A stretch of 64,000 nt of DNA, from contig WNNJ02002289.1 in the NCBI GenBank assembly GCA_012934845.2, forward strand, positions 62,001 to 126,000, in the 5' to 3' direction. How positions within the stretch are numbered: position 1 is the first letter of the stretch; each line of letters starts with the position of its first letter. The notes below the pieces were generated by a model. It was not told the DNA's origin. It saw only the letters and a list, made by a program, of their open reading frames with translations, and did not search any database. Shown piece by piece: positions 21,709 through 31,989 of the stretch. This DNA is from Pomphorhynchus laevis (Eukaryota; Acanthocephala; Palaeacanthocephala; Echinorhynchida; Pomphorhynchidae). Both the position numbers and the translations under genes were made by a program.

Positions 21709-22610
21709 TTAGATAAATATTGGGATCTTGTGTATTATCTCCCCCCAGAATGACACTTGTGTATTATCTCTCCCCCCAGAAAAAAAATAAATTTTAAATT
21801 TTATTAAATCAAAAATCGTCTTTACATCATCGCTAGGAACATTGTCTCTCCACATCCACTCACTTAGATAAAATTTCAATTCCTTTTTTGCAACGCCCAT
21901 CATTGCTTTGGCTCTGCACTTTTGTTTATTCCAATAACACTCTATATTTTGTGTATTAACCCCACTTATAAGATCTACAAAATACAGCTTGTGCTTCACT
22001 GTACCATGATCATATATATCAGAGTTGATACTTCGATATTCAGCCCACTCGTCACTGTGTATTATAGAAAGAGGGGCTACAACTCTATCGATTATGGGTA
22101 TTAAAGTCTCCTTCTTCCTGTTTGGAACGATCTTCATATATCCTCGAGCAGGGAAATAAGAAGTATCCACGACCCTAGATATCTATATCTGCTCACTAGA
22201 TGCCCTCCCTCTACCAAACTTTTATTTTTGGCAAAAACATGTTTCATCTATCTTGCAAATAATGCCCTCGCCCCAGGATGAAATGATTGTTAGTTATATA
22301 TTTATGGCACAATAACCTTTAAGACTTCATAAATATATTAATAGACTTTCTACAAAAATCCAAATCTTCAGATATTGTATTTTTCTGTTGGCCAACTGCA
22401 TATCTAGATAGCAGTTCCATGTAATTCTGTAGAGATATTCTAAATTCAATCAAAAACTGCCACTCCTAATAGGCTTTGTGGTTTTATATTTAGTGCAACA
22501 CTTTGATTGGCACTTCCACACATATTTATCCATATGCTTGTTATAAGCCGTCTTTATCATAGAGTTGCTACAGTTGTGTTCACACAACTGTAGATCCACA
22601 CAAGATCCAC
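21709..22610 (-). pseudogene. Merlin-type (IS1016/ISXO2-like) DNA transposase, broken
   Basis: Minus-strand transposase remnant of a plain DNA transposon. The N-terminal part (about 22600-22450) has a Cys-rich motif with YVWKCQSKCCTKYKTTKP and IRSGSF. The middle (about 22450-22200) reads ELLSRYAVGQQ, then IICKIDETCFCQK with a stop before KFGRGR, the DDE-family segment with the first acidic residue (IDE). The C-terminal open part (22170-21709) has HSDEWAEYRSI (second acidic residue), HKLYFVDLISGVNTQNIECYW (third acidic residue in QNIE) and LSEWMWR. This is the D-D-E order of Merlin/ISXO2. Stops and shifts separate the pieces, and terminal inverted repeats were not identified. Its upstream edge abuts a CR1-like fragment. 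Confidence 0.75.
22568..22593. repeat. Perfect hairpin at Merlin/CR1 junction
   Basis: CTACAGTTGTG (22568-22578) and its exact complement (22583-22593) flank a 4-nt loop. It lies within ~25 bases of the join between the Merlin remnant and the CR1-like fragment. Confidence 0.85.
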
Positions 22611-23350
22611 ATATTGAATAGAAGAGGCCCAAGAATAGAACCTTTAGGCACACCAGATTTGACGTCACGAGATGAAGACAATATTAATCCCACGCGGACA
22701 TAATATGATCGATGCGACAAACAATCTTTAATCCAATGCACTACAATTAGATTAATGTCATTATTTTTTAGCAATTCTAGAAGATGACAATGGTGTATAC
22801 GATTAAATGCCTTGCTGATATCTAGGAAGATAAAATACAAAGCCATACCGTCAGAAACATTGCTTACAATTCTTCTCTTGCACAAAGCAGATTGGATAAG
22901 CACGACTTAACTTTTGTGAAACCATGTTGATTTGGAATTATCGGTTTCGGTCCCTGTAAGAAACTCACTATGTATTTACAAATAATGCGCTCAAATATTT
23001 TGCTCACAATACTGGTTGACTTACGGGTTTGTAGTTTTCAAGAATGTGAATGTCACCTTAAATACTGAAACAGCAACGTCGCATTTCCATTCTAGAGGAA
23101 GCTTACAAGTCTTAAGTTACAGTTAAAACAACTTTGACAATTGATGAGCAAAGGGTGACGCAAAGTATGAACTAGCAAAAGGTGAATGTTATCTGGTCCT
23201 GGAGACTTAATCTACAACACAAAATGGTTCAATGATAAACAAAGTTATGACAATCACCCCGTCTTAATTTTTGCAAAATCTGTTCTTCATCAGACATAGT
23301 CATAGAGATACCTGGGCTTTCTTTTCAGTCTTTTATTGAGGTTGTACGTA
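22611..23350 (-). pseudogene. CR1-like LINE reverse transcriptase fragment
   Basis: Minus-strand RT fragment. Reading order: SDEEQILQKLRRGD (about 23330-23255), SPGPDNIHL (about 23212-23185), an RT 1-2 segment with QHGFTK, then FLDISKAFNRIHH (22840-22800), and SGVPKGSILGPLLFN ending at about 22612. The KSPGPD and SGVPxGSxLGPLLF motifs are typical of CR1/Jockey RTs. The fragment is truncated at the 3' side by the Merlin remnant and split near 23215-23252 by the 35-base block shared with 27131-27165. Several frames are needed, so it is an old copy. Confidence 0.7.
23218..23252. repeat. 35-base direct repeat, copy 1 (of 27131-27165)
   Basis: The block CACAAAATGGTTCAATGATA through AAAGTTATGACA is repeated without change, in the same orientation, at 27131-27165. 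The two copies bracket the Gypsy-type element and start with TGTCATAAC on the minus strand, so they could be remnants of its terminal repeats. The copy here sits inside the CR1-like fragment. Confidence 0.75.
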
Positions 23351-26300
23351 TTGAATGTATCCTCGTCGTTTGAGCATGTTGAAGATTTCACCTCGGCTTT
23401 GAGCATGTCGCCTTTTTACCTTTTGGCATCTCATAATTGTCACTTGAATCCGCAGAAATCGAAAATGCATTTTTCGAAATATGTATGTCGCTGCTGCAAT
23501 AATCGTCTGTGATGTGAACGTCGGTTGAGTCTTTGCTGTTAGACACGTCTCTAATCAACAAAACAGTCGTCTTGTTTTCTTTGGGCTGTTCAGTTAATTC
23601 CACAGAAGGAATAGTCGGATTCATTTCATTCTTATCTGTACCTTCAGTACCGTCGTTCGCTAAGCCCGGAGCGAGGTTTCTCAGAGATACAACTGCTTAT
23701 TGGCCATTCGGATACTGAACGAGAGCATATTTTGGATTTATCAACAAAAGTTTGGCTTGATCCACCAATGGATCGAATTTAGACCTGCGATCGTGCCTTC
23801 GTACCAGGACCTCATCGAACTACAGTAGTCAGTTTGGAATTGAAGTGCCCTGAACACTTTTGCGAGGAAAAGATAATAAGCGATCGTGCGGTGTTTCGTT
23901 AGTCGCGGTTGATAAAAGTGTTTGAAGGCTGTTCAATACGTCGGGCATAATGCATTCCCATGATGATATGGGCATTAATCGGCTCATGATAGAAGTAGTA
24001 ATAGCAGTTCAAATAGTTCCATTGAAACGTTCGCATTGCCCGTTGCCTCTTGGATTGTACGCTGAGCTAGTACTGCTGGCAACCACTTGCTCATTTAGAA
24101 AATGCTGCACTTGTTTTGACAGTACAGAAGCTTCTCGATCACTGTGGATATATTCAGGACATCCGAAAATTGAAAAGATTTGAATTAGACAGTGACAGAC
24201 GGTAGTCGCAGAAACATCTTTGAACGCAAACGCGAAAAGAAATCTAGTGAACTCATCGACAACTACGAAGATATATCGATTAGCAGACTTACTCGGCAAC
24301 GGACTCTTGAAGTCGAAGCATATTCTCTCGAAAGGACTGGTAGCGCGAATAACGTGATGTTGAACAGACAGAAATCTAGGCTTACATCGGTTACATGCTC
24401 AGCAAGTGTTGACGACTCTCTTTACGTCTTCGATTGAGAAGGGCAAATTTCTAGATCGAACATAATGTCGAGTCGGCGTACTCCTGGACGACACAATTTA
24501 TCGTGGATTTGGCGAAGCTCGTTTACTGAATGAGTGGATGCACACATGCGTGAAAGTGCATCAGCTGAGCAATTTTGATTACCAGGCCTATCTGAGATGG
24601 AAAAGTCATAAGAAGCAAGTTCAAGTTTCCATCGTTCGATTTTCTCGTTCTTTATCTTGTTTCGGCGCGCAGGCTGGAAAATGAAGCTTACTGGTTTCTA
24701 GCCAGTGAGAATTAAGAAATGTCTGCCAATCAGAAAATGACGCCATTTCTTGAGTGCTTCCACAATTGCATGAGCTTCTTTCTCCACTGAAGAGTACTTT
24801 CACTCACTCTTAGACAAGGTTCTTGAGAAAAAGGCGATGGGTCGCCCATCTCGGTTTAGAGTAGCCGCGATGCAAACATCTGAAGCATCCGTTTCAACAG
24901 TGAGTGTTTTCGTGTCATCAATATGGTAGATAGCGGCCTTCACGATATCTTGTTTCAATTCATTGAAATGTACGGCAACTTCAGTAGACATTGGAAATCG
25001 TACCACGTCCTTGAGAGTGGCAATCTTGCTTGGTAATTTTGGAATCCATGAAGAGTAATAGGCAAAAAGTCCAAGAGCCTGTTTCAATGATGTTAAATTA
25101 GACGGAAGAGGTAAGTCGCGAATAGCTGTCAAACGATCAGGATCTGGCTGTAGTTCTCCTTGGGATACTTGATAACCGAGAATTTTTATATCCGTTTTAC
25201 AGAATTCGCATTTGTCAGGATTATAAGTTAATCCGATCAGTTTAGCCAGTTCGTCGAATTTCGCCAAATTCTCATCATGATCCACTTTTATATGTCCACA
25301 AACTGTAATGTTATCGAGATATGCGAAAGTATGTTTTAATCGATGTACCTCCATAATTCGATCCATTGCTCTTTGGAAACAAGCGACAGCATTAGTCAAG
25401 CTAAAAGGCAACCTTTTAACCTGATAAAGCTTGCCATAAGCTTTAAACCCCGTGAATATTTTGTCGTTTTTATGCAATTGGATTTGATGATAGGCAGAAT
25501 TAAGATCTATAGCGGAAAAATATTGATATCGGCTAATTTCAAAGACTAGTTGCTGAAGGTTAGTAAGTGGATAAGCGTCCAATGACGTAAATTTATTTAT
25601 AGTTTGTGAATAGTCAATAACCATACGACGACGATGTCTGTCAGAACGAGTGACTAATACTTGAGCTCGCCAGGGTGAACTACACGGCTCGATAAAGTCG
25701 TCTTTAAGCAGCTGCTAGATTTCAGCTCTCATGAACTTGAAGTCTTCGTGATTGAATTTTCTGGAACGGATAACAACTGGCTACGTATCGAGAGAAAGAT
25801 GCTGGAAAGGTCGAACAGGGTCAACAACTATAGACATGAGAAAAGCAATAACCAGATCGGATTGACTACCAACCATGTATATTTTCACGTTCTGGTGGCG
25901 TTCCATAAACTCTATTCTGAGGATATATTCGGTATATAAATCGTTTAGAATATCAAATTTGACGTATTCGTAAACTCGATTGTGATACTCAATCGTTACA
26001 ATCACTTCACCATTAGTATACGTTTTGAGATTGCTAGTGGTCATCGTCACATATTTGCTTGATTTTTGGATGGAGAGATTCAACTGTTTTGCTGTTTCGG
26101 ACCGCATAAAATTTCTGTAATTGCCTGTATCAAAAAGACATTGCACTCTATGCTGATTAATTTGAATAGTGTCGACAACTTTGCTATCTCGACAGGTATA
26201 TGCCAGTGTTGCGATCTGTGTGTCAGTATTCTTGAATTTCGAAGATTGACAAACTCTACCGAAATGCCCAACTTTCCCGCATCGACGACATGTAGATTCC

Positions 26301-27165
26301 TTTGCCGGACAAAAAGACCTTTGGTGCTTTACTGATCCTCCGCAGAAAAAGAATTTCCACTGTGATTTCGTCGTGACAGCAACATGATTAGACGAACATA
26401 AATCCACATTTTCACGCCTTTGAGGACTAACTTATTTGCGGTGTAGGTCGTCTGTTATATGGGCTACGCGCAAAAACGGTCGTTTGATAATAGCTGAACG
26501 CTTTTCAGCCATTTCCATAGCCTTGGCTTGGTCACGTTCGATCGAAAATTGTAGATGCGTATTTTCCAATAATCTCTATCGTATCCTTGATGAAGATATG
26601 CCCATAATAAACGCATTTAACATTGCTTGATCTTGATGTCACGTTTTTAAAATCACATTCGATAGCAAGCTGCTTTAGCGCATTAATGTAGTGTTGTATA
26701 TCCTCCCCCTCAACTTGACGACGGACATACAACATGTGTCGAGCATATACAACGTTTACAGGCTTTTTGAACACATACCTGAGAATCTCGATTTCTCGAT
26801 CATATGAATCAGCAACTTTAATCGATTTAAAAATCTCTTGAGAAACGAAATTTCTGAGAATAGTAAGCTTGACTTGTTCGGGAGCTTTGATGTATTACAG
26901 GAATTCCGTAAATGTTGCAAACCAGTGGCGCCATATGTCAGTCACGCCTCGTTCATCTGGTTGTACTGTTAATTTCGAAGGTTGCAAGTATCGTGCCATA
27001 TCGATCGAACTTGCTGTCTCGGTGTCAACAACATCAGATCGATGAGACTTTGATTCGGTCATTCAACAATGAGTCTAATAAATTGAGGTAAAACTTATGA
27101 AGTCTTATTAGACTTAATCTTATCTCTACATCACAAAATGGTTCAATGATAAACAAAGTTATGAC
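23351..27165 (-). mobile_element. Gypsy-type LTR retrotransposon, fossil
   Basis: Old, broken minus-strand copy with the order gag, protease, RT, RNase H, integrase. Parts: gag region about 27060-26440, zinc knuckle CRRCGKVGHFGRVC near 26280, protease CLFDTGNYRNF near 26140, RT about 25620-25000 with FSAIDLNSAYHQI and the FAYLDN catalytic block, RNase H VETDASD near 24880, and integrase core about 24300-24010 with VVVDEFTRFLFAFAF and HSDRE. The order RT-RNase H-integrase identifies Gypsy rather than Copia. It is broken in many places (on the order of ten). Terminal repeats are poorly preserved: only the 35-base direct repeat at 23218 and 27131 is seen. Age is probably old, given decay in every domain. 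Confidence 0.8.
27131..27165. repeat. 35-base direct repeat, copy 2
   Basis: Second copy of the block at 23218-23252, located just upstream (on the minus strand) of the Gypsy gag region, where the end of a 5' terminal repeat would be expected. Confidence 0.75.
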
Positions 27166-27230
27166 ACATGGTGTGTATACAGTAAGTGTGTATGAAAACG
27201 TGGTGTTTATATAAGCAATGGTGTCTATAG

Positions 27231-27752
27231 TGATTATATTGCATACACGAGCCGCTATTCTTCACTGGTCGGTTTGATATTATCCTCGTGTGGTTGTTTG
27301 ATTCCTATCAGCATCACTGTACACTACAATCAGCGTGGGTGGACCTCATCAGCAGTGAGCCCACGCCTACATTTCGTGTTTCGGTCCTTTTACTGCTTTT
27401 GCTGATTCCTTGTCGCCGAAATGCTGGTTTATATTTTGCTTATATACCAAATTACACAATTAATGTGTTCTATATTTGGTGTGGGCGGTAACTACTATTC
27501 GCAATTCGGATCCACCACACACCGATTTTTTATTCCGTTTTTATACGAAATGTTCACTGGACAGTAAACCGTAAGCTGTCTTTTTACTATTGTGATTATA
27601 TTGCATACACGAGCCGCTATTCTTCACTGGTCGGTTTGATATTATCCTCGTGTGGTTGTTTGATTCCTATCAGCATCACTGTACACTACAATCAGCGTGG
27701 GTGGACCTCATCAGCAGTGAGCCCACGCCTACATTTCGTGTTTCGGTCCTTT
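27231..27752. repeat. Direct repeats of 160 bases around a 202-base interior
   Basis: 27231-27390 (TGATTATATTGCATACACGA ... TCGGTCCTTT) recurs at 27593-27752 with no difference that I can see by eye, spaced 362 bases. The string AAGCAATGGTGTCT lies just before the first copy (27213-27226) and again just after the second (27757-27770). This is the layout of a small element with direct terminal repeats, or of a segmental duplication. It lies next to the Gypsy fossil and might include its terminal-repeat region. No coding capacity. Confidence 0.75.
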
Positions 27753-27839
27753 CATGAAGCAATGGTGTCTCCTGAATTGTGACAATAGTCATTTTCCAGT
27801 CGTAATGTATCAGCAAAAACGTCTGTGATCTTTGCGCTA

Positions 27840-28430
27840 GAGTCGATAATTTCATCGCCGATCTTTAGTGTCAATAAAGGCGGCAAAAACATTTACTTTT
27901 GTTGACATAACAAAAGTACTTTCAGGCTGAATGAATTGAGTTAATTATTTTTAAGTCGTAGAGAAGCCTTTTCTTAGCTCTACGCCTAGCGTACAGATTT
28001 CGACAAGCAGATCTGTATATCATGTAAAGACTATTCCGGTTACGTATCAGCATTTTTAATTCAGAGTCAAACCATGTATGTATCTATAGTTTCGTAATCA
28101 TTATACGTTTCTCATAGGCAAACTTCTAGCGAATTAATTTCTATCAACTTCCAGCGAATGGTTTGCCATTGCTAATAGATGTCGGTAGTATATGTTTTAA
28201 ACGAGATAGATGTTGCATACTCAACAAGTGATGCTCTATCTAAGCAGTGGCACATACGTTTAGACAATACAGTTTCGACGTTATCACAAGACTACATTCT
28301 ATTTTTGTTTTTATGACATAAAGAAACTCCTCCCACTCTGCGATATGACCAAAACGCTTAAATCGACTAAAAGGCTGAATGGATTGAGTTAATTATTTTG
28401 GACTCGTAGAAACCTTTTATTAGCTCATGA
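27840..28430 (-). pseudogene. CR1-like LINE fragment (endonuclease-RT linker)
   Basis: On the minus strand 28080-27940 reads TWFDSELKMLIRNRNSLYMI followed by YARRRAKKRL, the basic linker between endonuclease and RT found in CR1/Jockey-type ORF2 proteins (compare WFDSD...KRRLRHSF in LINE-B at 45.0 kb). A block of ~55 bases (GGCTGAATGAATTGAGTTAA ... CTTAGCTC) at about 27927-27982 recurs at 28372-28425, so two pieces of related copies may be present. Old and truncated at both ends. Confidence 0.55.
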
Positions 28431-30130
28431 ATCCACGTTTTAGAAATGGTAAATGGCAACCCCGAAGATAAAATTCTATCGCGACAATATGATATTCAAT
28501 AATTGGCTACGTATGTTGCTATATCCAACTTTCAACCGATTATTTACAACAGATTATTGTACTCGTCGATTATTATTCGACGAGTACAACGCATACAAAT
28601 TATCGAAGTTAACAAGCGAACCTATATTTTCCCAAAAGTATTGCTTAATATTATGTATAAAGGAATCCATCGGACAAATAGTTTTCGCTGGCAAACCTGA
28701 AATTTTTGTATGCATAAATTTTTCTCCCCAAAAGACAAGCGATCGGCCATTTCAGTTTTTGCTTTCTTAGACGTTATCTCTCATCACGATATAAATCCTT
28801 GAATATCCAAACATTATGCCCATTCAGTATTCTACCCCTGTACGGTGCTTCCTCGAGAGATCTAAGGACCATTTTTAACAGACGCGGTTGGTCACTATTA
28901 TTATCACGACTTCATAGACGGAAAAGCTTCTTTACTTTGAGAGTTGTAGCAATATTTTCTTCGATCTTAACGAACATTTTAGATAATATTTTACGTATAT
29001 ATGTCACGTATGTAAACGCCCTAGAACACTACTCGAATCCGATTCGACTGCATTCGCGAAAATGAAGCATTTAAATCTATCGTTTAATTTACGATTCAAA
29101 TTAAACTGCGGTAAGTGTACTAGGCTTCATCTATATAAGTAGATTCTCTATGGTCATCAACAGGTGCGCAAAAATGCCCGTCTTGAAAGTGAGGAACATA
29201 CCCCTGTCGCATCTGCTCGAAAGCCAATAATGTTGGTAGGTTTATATCTTGGTGCTTAAATTTCAGGACAGAACAAATATCATTTAGGAATATATCTGAA
29301 ATCGTATTCGTCGATTGATACTGATTTCTGATGAACTGATTGCTATGGATGACATGTGGCGAGAAGGTTCGCGAATGATATTTAACAGTAAGTGTAGTAT
29401 TAACAGTTGGGCATATTGACTGGCAATTGGTATCATTATCTTCAACAACTTATTGATGACATCTGATATCATGATCTCCAATAACATTAACATAATCCAA
29501 AGGCACTGATCATGACCAAATAGTCCGATATTTCTAGTATCCGTTTCGGGGATAGATTGCACATATTCATCAACGCAATTAACACTTCCAATTTCCAATT
29601 CACAAGTTTTCTGCTCAATTTTTTTGTGGCTGTAAATTAATATTTAGCTTGCCTATCATTCGAGCACAGCAGAATCCACAGAATAATTTGTCGACAAAGA
29701 ATTTCTCATATCTTCTGAACAGGCAATCGTTGTCCGAATATCACAGTCAGGTACGTCGCAGCCAACTTGTTGAGATACAAAAGATATTTCTACATCTTCA
29801 GATTTTTCCATTGTGTATGAAACTCGTTGCGACAGATCTTTTAATCAGACAGGACAATAATAACTTTTATAACTTTTTTTTCCTATCATTATACTTAATT
29901 GGTAAAAAATTAATAAACAACTAATGATGAGGACTAACTGTTAACTAGAAATGTAATATACATTAACAATTATATGGTAATTTAGCTCATTCAGATTAGT
30001 CTAAAAAAGAAATTTAAAAATAAAAACAGAATTTGTTCAAAAGGAAAATATATAGCACGATAAAGTACAAAAGTGGCATTTAAAATATAATAAAGTTTAA
30101 GCCTTGTCATTATTTGTATATCCTGTTAAT
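28431..30130. other. Unassigned region downstream of the KCNQ-like gene
   Basis: Small open frames occur on both strands (for example 28453-28770 plus and 29284-29598 minus) but none shows a recognisable domain. A perfect hairpin, GTACTCGTCGA and its complement around a 7-nt loop, lies at 28559-28587. No clear polyadenylation signal was found for the minus-strand gene at 30.1 kb. Confidence 0.45.
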
Positions 30131-30137
30131 ACTTTGT

Positions 30138-31415
30138 TTAGTTACACATAGATGGAGTTACCTCATTGTTTGTGGATTTTAGTGACATCATCATAATTTC
30201 TAAGGTTTTTATTCGTTCAATGATTTCACAGTTTTGAACACTAGCTGTCGTTATAGTCTGATCTAGTTTGTTCAGTAACAACGAAGTTTTCCCGATGTTT
30301 TCGGTTGACAGTTGCATTAATTTCCAATAGTTACGAGAGCTTTCATTCAGGGCATTTATCACATTTCTCGGCTTTCTCATTCGGAAGAATTTTGATTTAG
30401 CCGCAAAAAACTTTAAAAGCCGAATGTAACGAACTGCCAACTCAAGCTTATTTGAGCTCCATGTAATATCAAAGTTTGACTCATTTAGATTCAATGAACT
30501 ACTTATTTCAGGCATTCTACAAAGAATATCAGATTTATTTCTTTTGGCCATTATTAACCGCCACCATGATTGAATAAGAAATGCAGCGCTTGGTTGTAAA
30601 CGTATGTATTTTCGCTTTTTACGGTCTTCTCGAATTTTAAGAGCAAATCCGGAACCAATAATGCCAGAAGGTAGAGCCCATAGAAAAACACCAAAAATGC
30701 CCACAGTAGAAATTATAGTTTTACCAATGAAAGTCTGTGGAACACGATCACCATAGCCTATAGTTGTCATAGTGATTAAAGTACAATAAAACGAATCAGC
30801 AATACTTGAAAATGAAGAGTTTATTTGATTTCTTTCAGCTAACCACAGAGTGTAAGATACAATTACTAAAAATACAAAGGCAAAATAAATTATCGTGATA
30901 AGTTCCTGCATATGTTCTTGAAATACAGACCACAGTATTCTCCAGGACGTGACATACCTGTCGAAATGAAATAAACGAGCTAGCTGCAAAAACCGCATAC
31001 TTCGAATAATAATGAAATTAGGTGGATTTATTTCGTATGTGAATTTGTACGAAATGCACACGCTGAGTCCGATTATTGCTATCAGGTCTAATATACACAG
31101 TGGCTTAAACGCAAATTTTATCCTTCCGGAAACACCAGCATACTTAGAGCTGCATCCCACGGACCATATGCGACAAATGTATTCAATTAGAAAAATTAAG
31201 AAAAGAAGATAATCAATGATGCATATATATGATACAGTCCATGTGGCTAGTTTTGGAATTGATACTAACGAATTAAAGATTATCGAAAAAATAGTGATCA
31301 CCAGAAGCAATATATTATATAGGAAGCAGTATGGTCCACTCGGTTTCTCAAGGAATATGTAGACTTTACGCTGTAAATAAGTATTTTGCTGCTTATTCAA
31401 TGAATTTACGGACAT
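30138..31415 (-). CDS. KCNQ (Kv7)-type voltage-gated potassium channel, single exon
   Basis: Intact 425-residue plasma-membrane potassium channel subunit; Kv7 channels work as tetramers that open on depolarisation and need PIP2 and calmodulin. Segments in order: S1 about 31-50, S2 63-84 (EYICRIW), S3 106-122, S4 135-153 (IRSMRFLQLARLFHFDR, with His at the fifth charge position as in KCNQ1), S5 172-194, pore 207-228 with TTIGYGD, S6 232-259. The cytoplasmic tail keeps helix A with an IQ-like motif (FLIQSWWRLIMAKR, about 279-292), helix B (ELAVRYIRLLKFFAAKSKFF) and a short coiled region. The S6 bend is PSG where the family has PAG. Length is short against the usual 600-900 residues, mainly because the C-terminal assembly region is reduced. 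The start MSVNSLNK is the first Met of the frame and precedes the conserved VYIFLEKPSG. No introns are seen. It is the only host gene I recognise in the window. Confidence 0.88.
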   Translation of the reverse strand: MSVNSLNKQQNTYLQRKVYIFLEKPSGPYCFLYNILLLVITIFSIIFNSLVSIPKLATWTVSYICIIDYLLFLIFLIEYICRIWSVGCSSKYAGVSGRIKFAFKPLCILDLIAIIGLSVCISYKFTYEINPPNFIIIRSMRFLQLARLFHFDRYVTSWRILWSVFQEHMQELITIIYFAFVFLVIVSYTLWLAERNQINSSFSSIADSFYCTLITMTTIGYGDRVPQTFIGKTIISTVGIFGVFLWALPSGIIGSGFALKIREDRKKRKYIRLQPSAAFLIQSWWRLIMAKRNKSDILCRMPEISSSLNLNESNFDITWSSNKLELAVRYIRLLKFFAAKSKFFRMRKPRNVINALNESSRNYWKLMQLSTENIGKTSLLLNKLDQTITTASVQNCEIIERIKTLEIMMMSLKSTNNEVTPSMCN

Positions 31416-31634
31416 ATTTGAAGGTTTCGTACTTTCAAAATTTTCATTTATGTCGAGTGAAGATCAAAAAATAAAGAAATTACTTTAAAATCAATAGTGG
31501 AAAATAAATTAATCTCTTATATATATTCAATTAAAATGATATGAAACACAAGGTGGCTAAAACTGCGCTTGTTAGTTCTTAATTGATCCGCGTAATAAAG
31601 TAATATTTAAAATAAAATATGTAAAGTATATTAA
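31416..31634. promoter_or_regulatory. Presumed upstream region of the KCNQ-like gene
   Basis: This AT-rich 219-base stretch lies between the gene start and the next repeat (a PLE tail end at about 31635-31670). No TATA box, initiator or splice-acceptor-like tract can be assigned with confidence, so a promoter is inferred from position only. Confidence 0.3.
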
Positions 31635-31670
31635 ATCAGTTAACTGAGTTTACGTATTTTGTACTATAAA
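31635..31670 (-). repeat. PLE tail end fragment, minus orientation
   Basis: AATCAGTTAACTGAGTTTAC matches the reverse complement of the PLE terminal motif. It is the only part of the tail present here. Confidence 0.6.
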
Positions 31671-31714
31671 TAAATTATTTAAATATTGTAGACTTGAATT
31701 CATGTCTTTATTTA

Positions 31715-31910
31715 TATTAGTTAATGATGGTTTTATAGACGTGATATGAAAAATGTTTTCCCTATTATTACAAGCTATCAACATACAGTGTCCTTTTCAA
31801 GCAAACATTGAAAAGGACAGTTTGCTTGAAAAGAACATTGTGTGTTGAAAGCTTGTAATAATAAGGAAAACCGCTTTCATATCATGTTTATAAACCATCA
31901 TTAACTAATA
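31715..31910. mobile_element. Foldback / MITE-like element with ~91-bp arms
   Basis: Left arm 31715-31806 and right arm 31820-31910 are inverted copies, about 87% identical with one indel, around a 13-nt centre. The ends read TATTAGTTAATGATGG inward. A competing 11-bp hairpin, GTCCTTTTCAA and its complement, lies at the centre (31790-31818). The arms have diverged, so the element is older than the 140-bp MITE at 15.2 kb. No coding capacity; no convincing target-site duplication. Confidence 0.75.
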
Positions 31911-31989
31911 AATTTAAAAATGCAAATATCTGATTCTGAAGTTTTTTTGTGATTTAGATTTTGTATAAGTTAAAATTTTTATAAAATGA

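Noticed and set aside
22568-22593. Hairpin as a transcription terminator
   Set aside because: This is eukaryotic DNA and no T-run follows the stem; it is more likely linked to the element junction.
30138-31415. KCNQ-like gene as a processed retrocopy
   Set aside because: No poly(A) tract, no flanking duplication and no known parent gene in the window, so intronless origin is left open.
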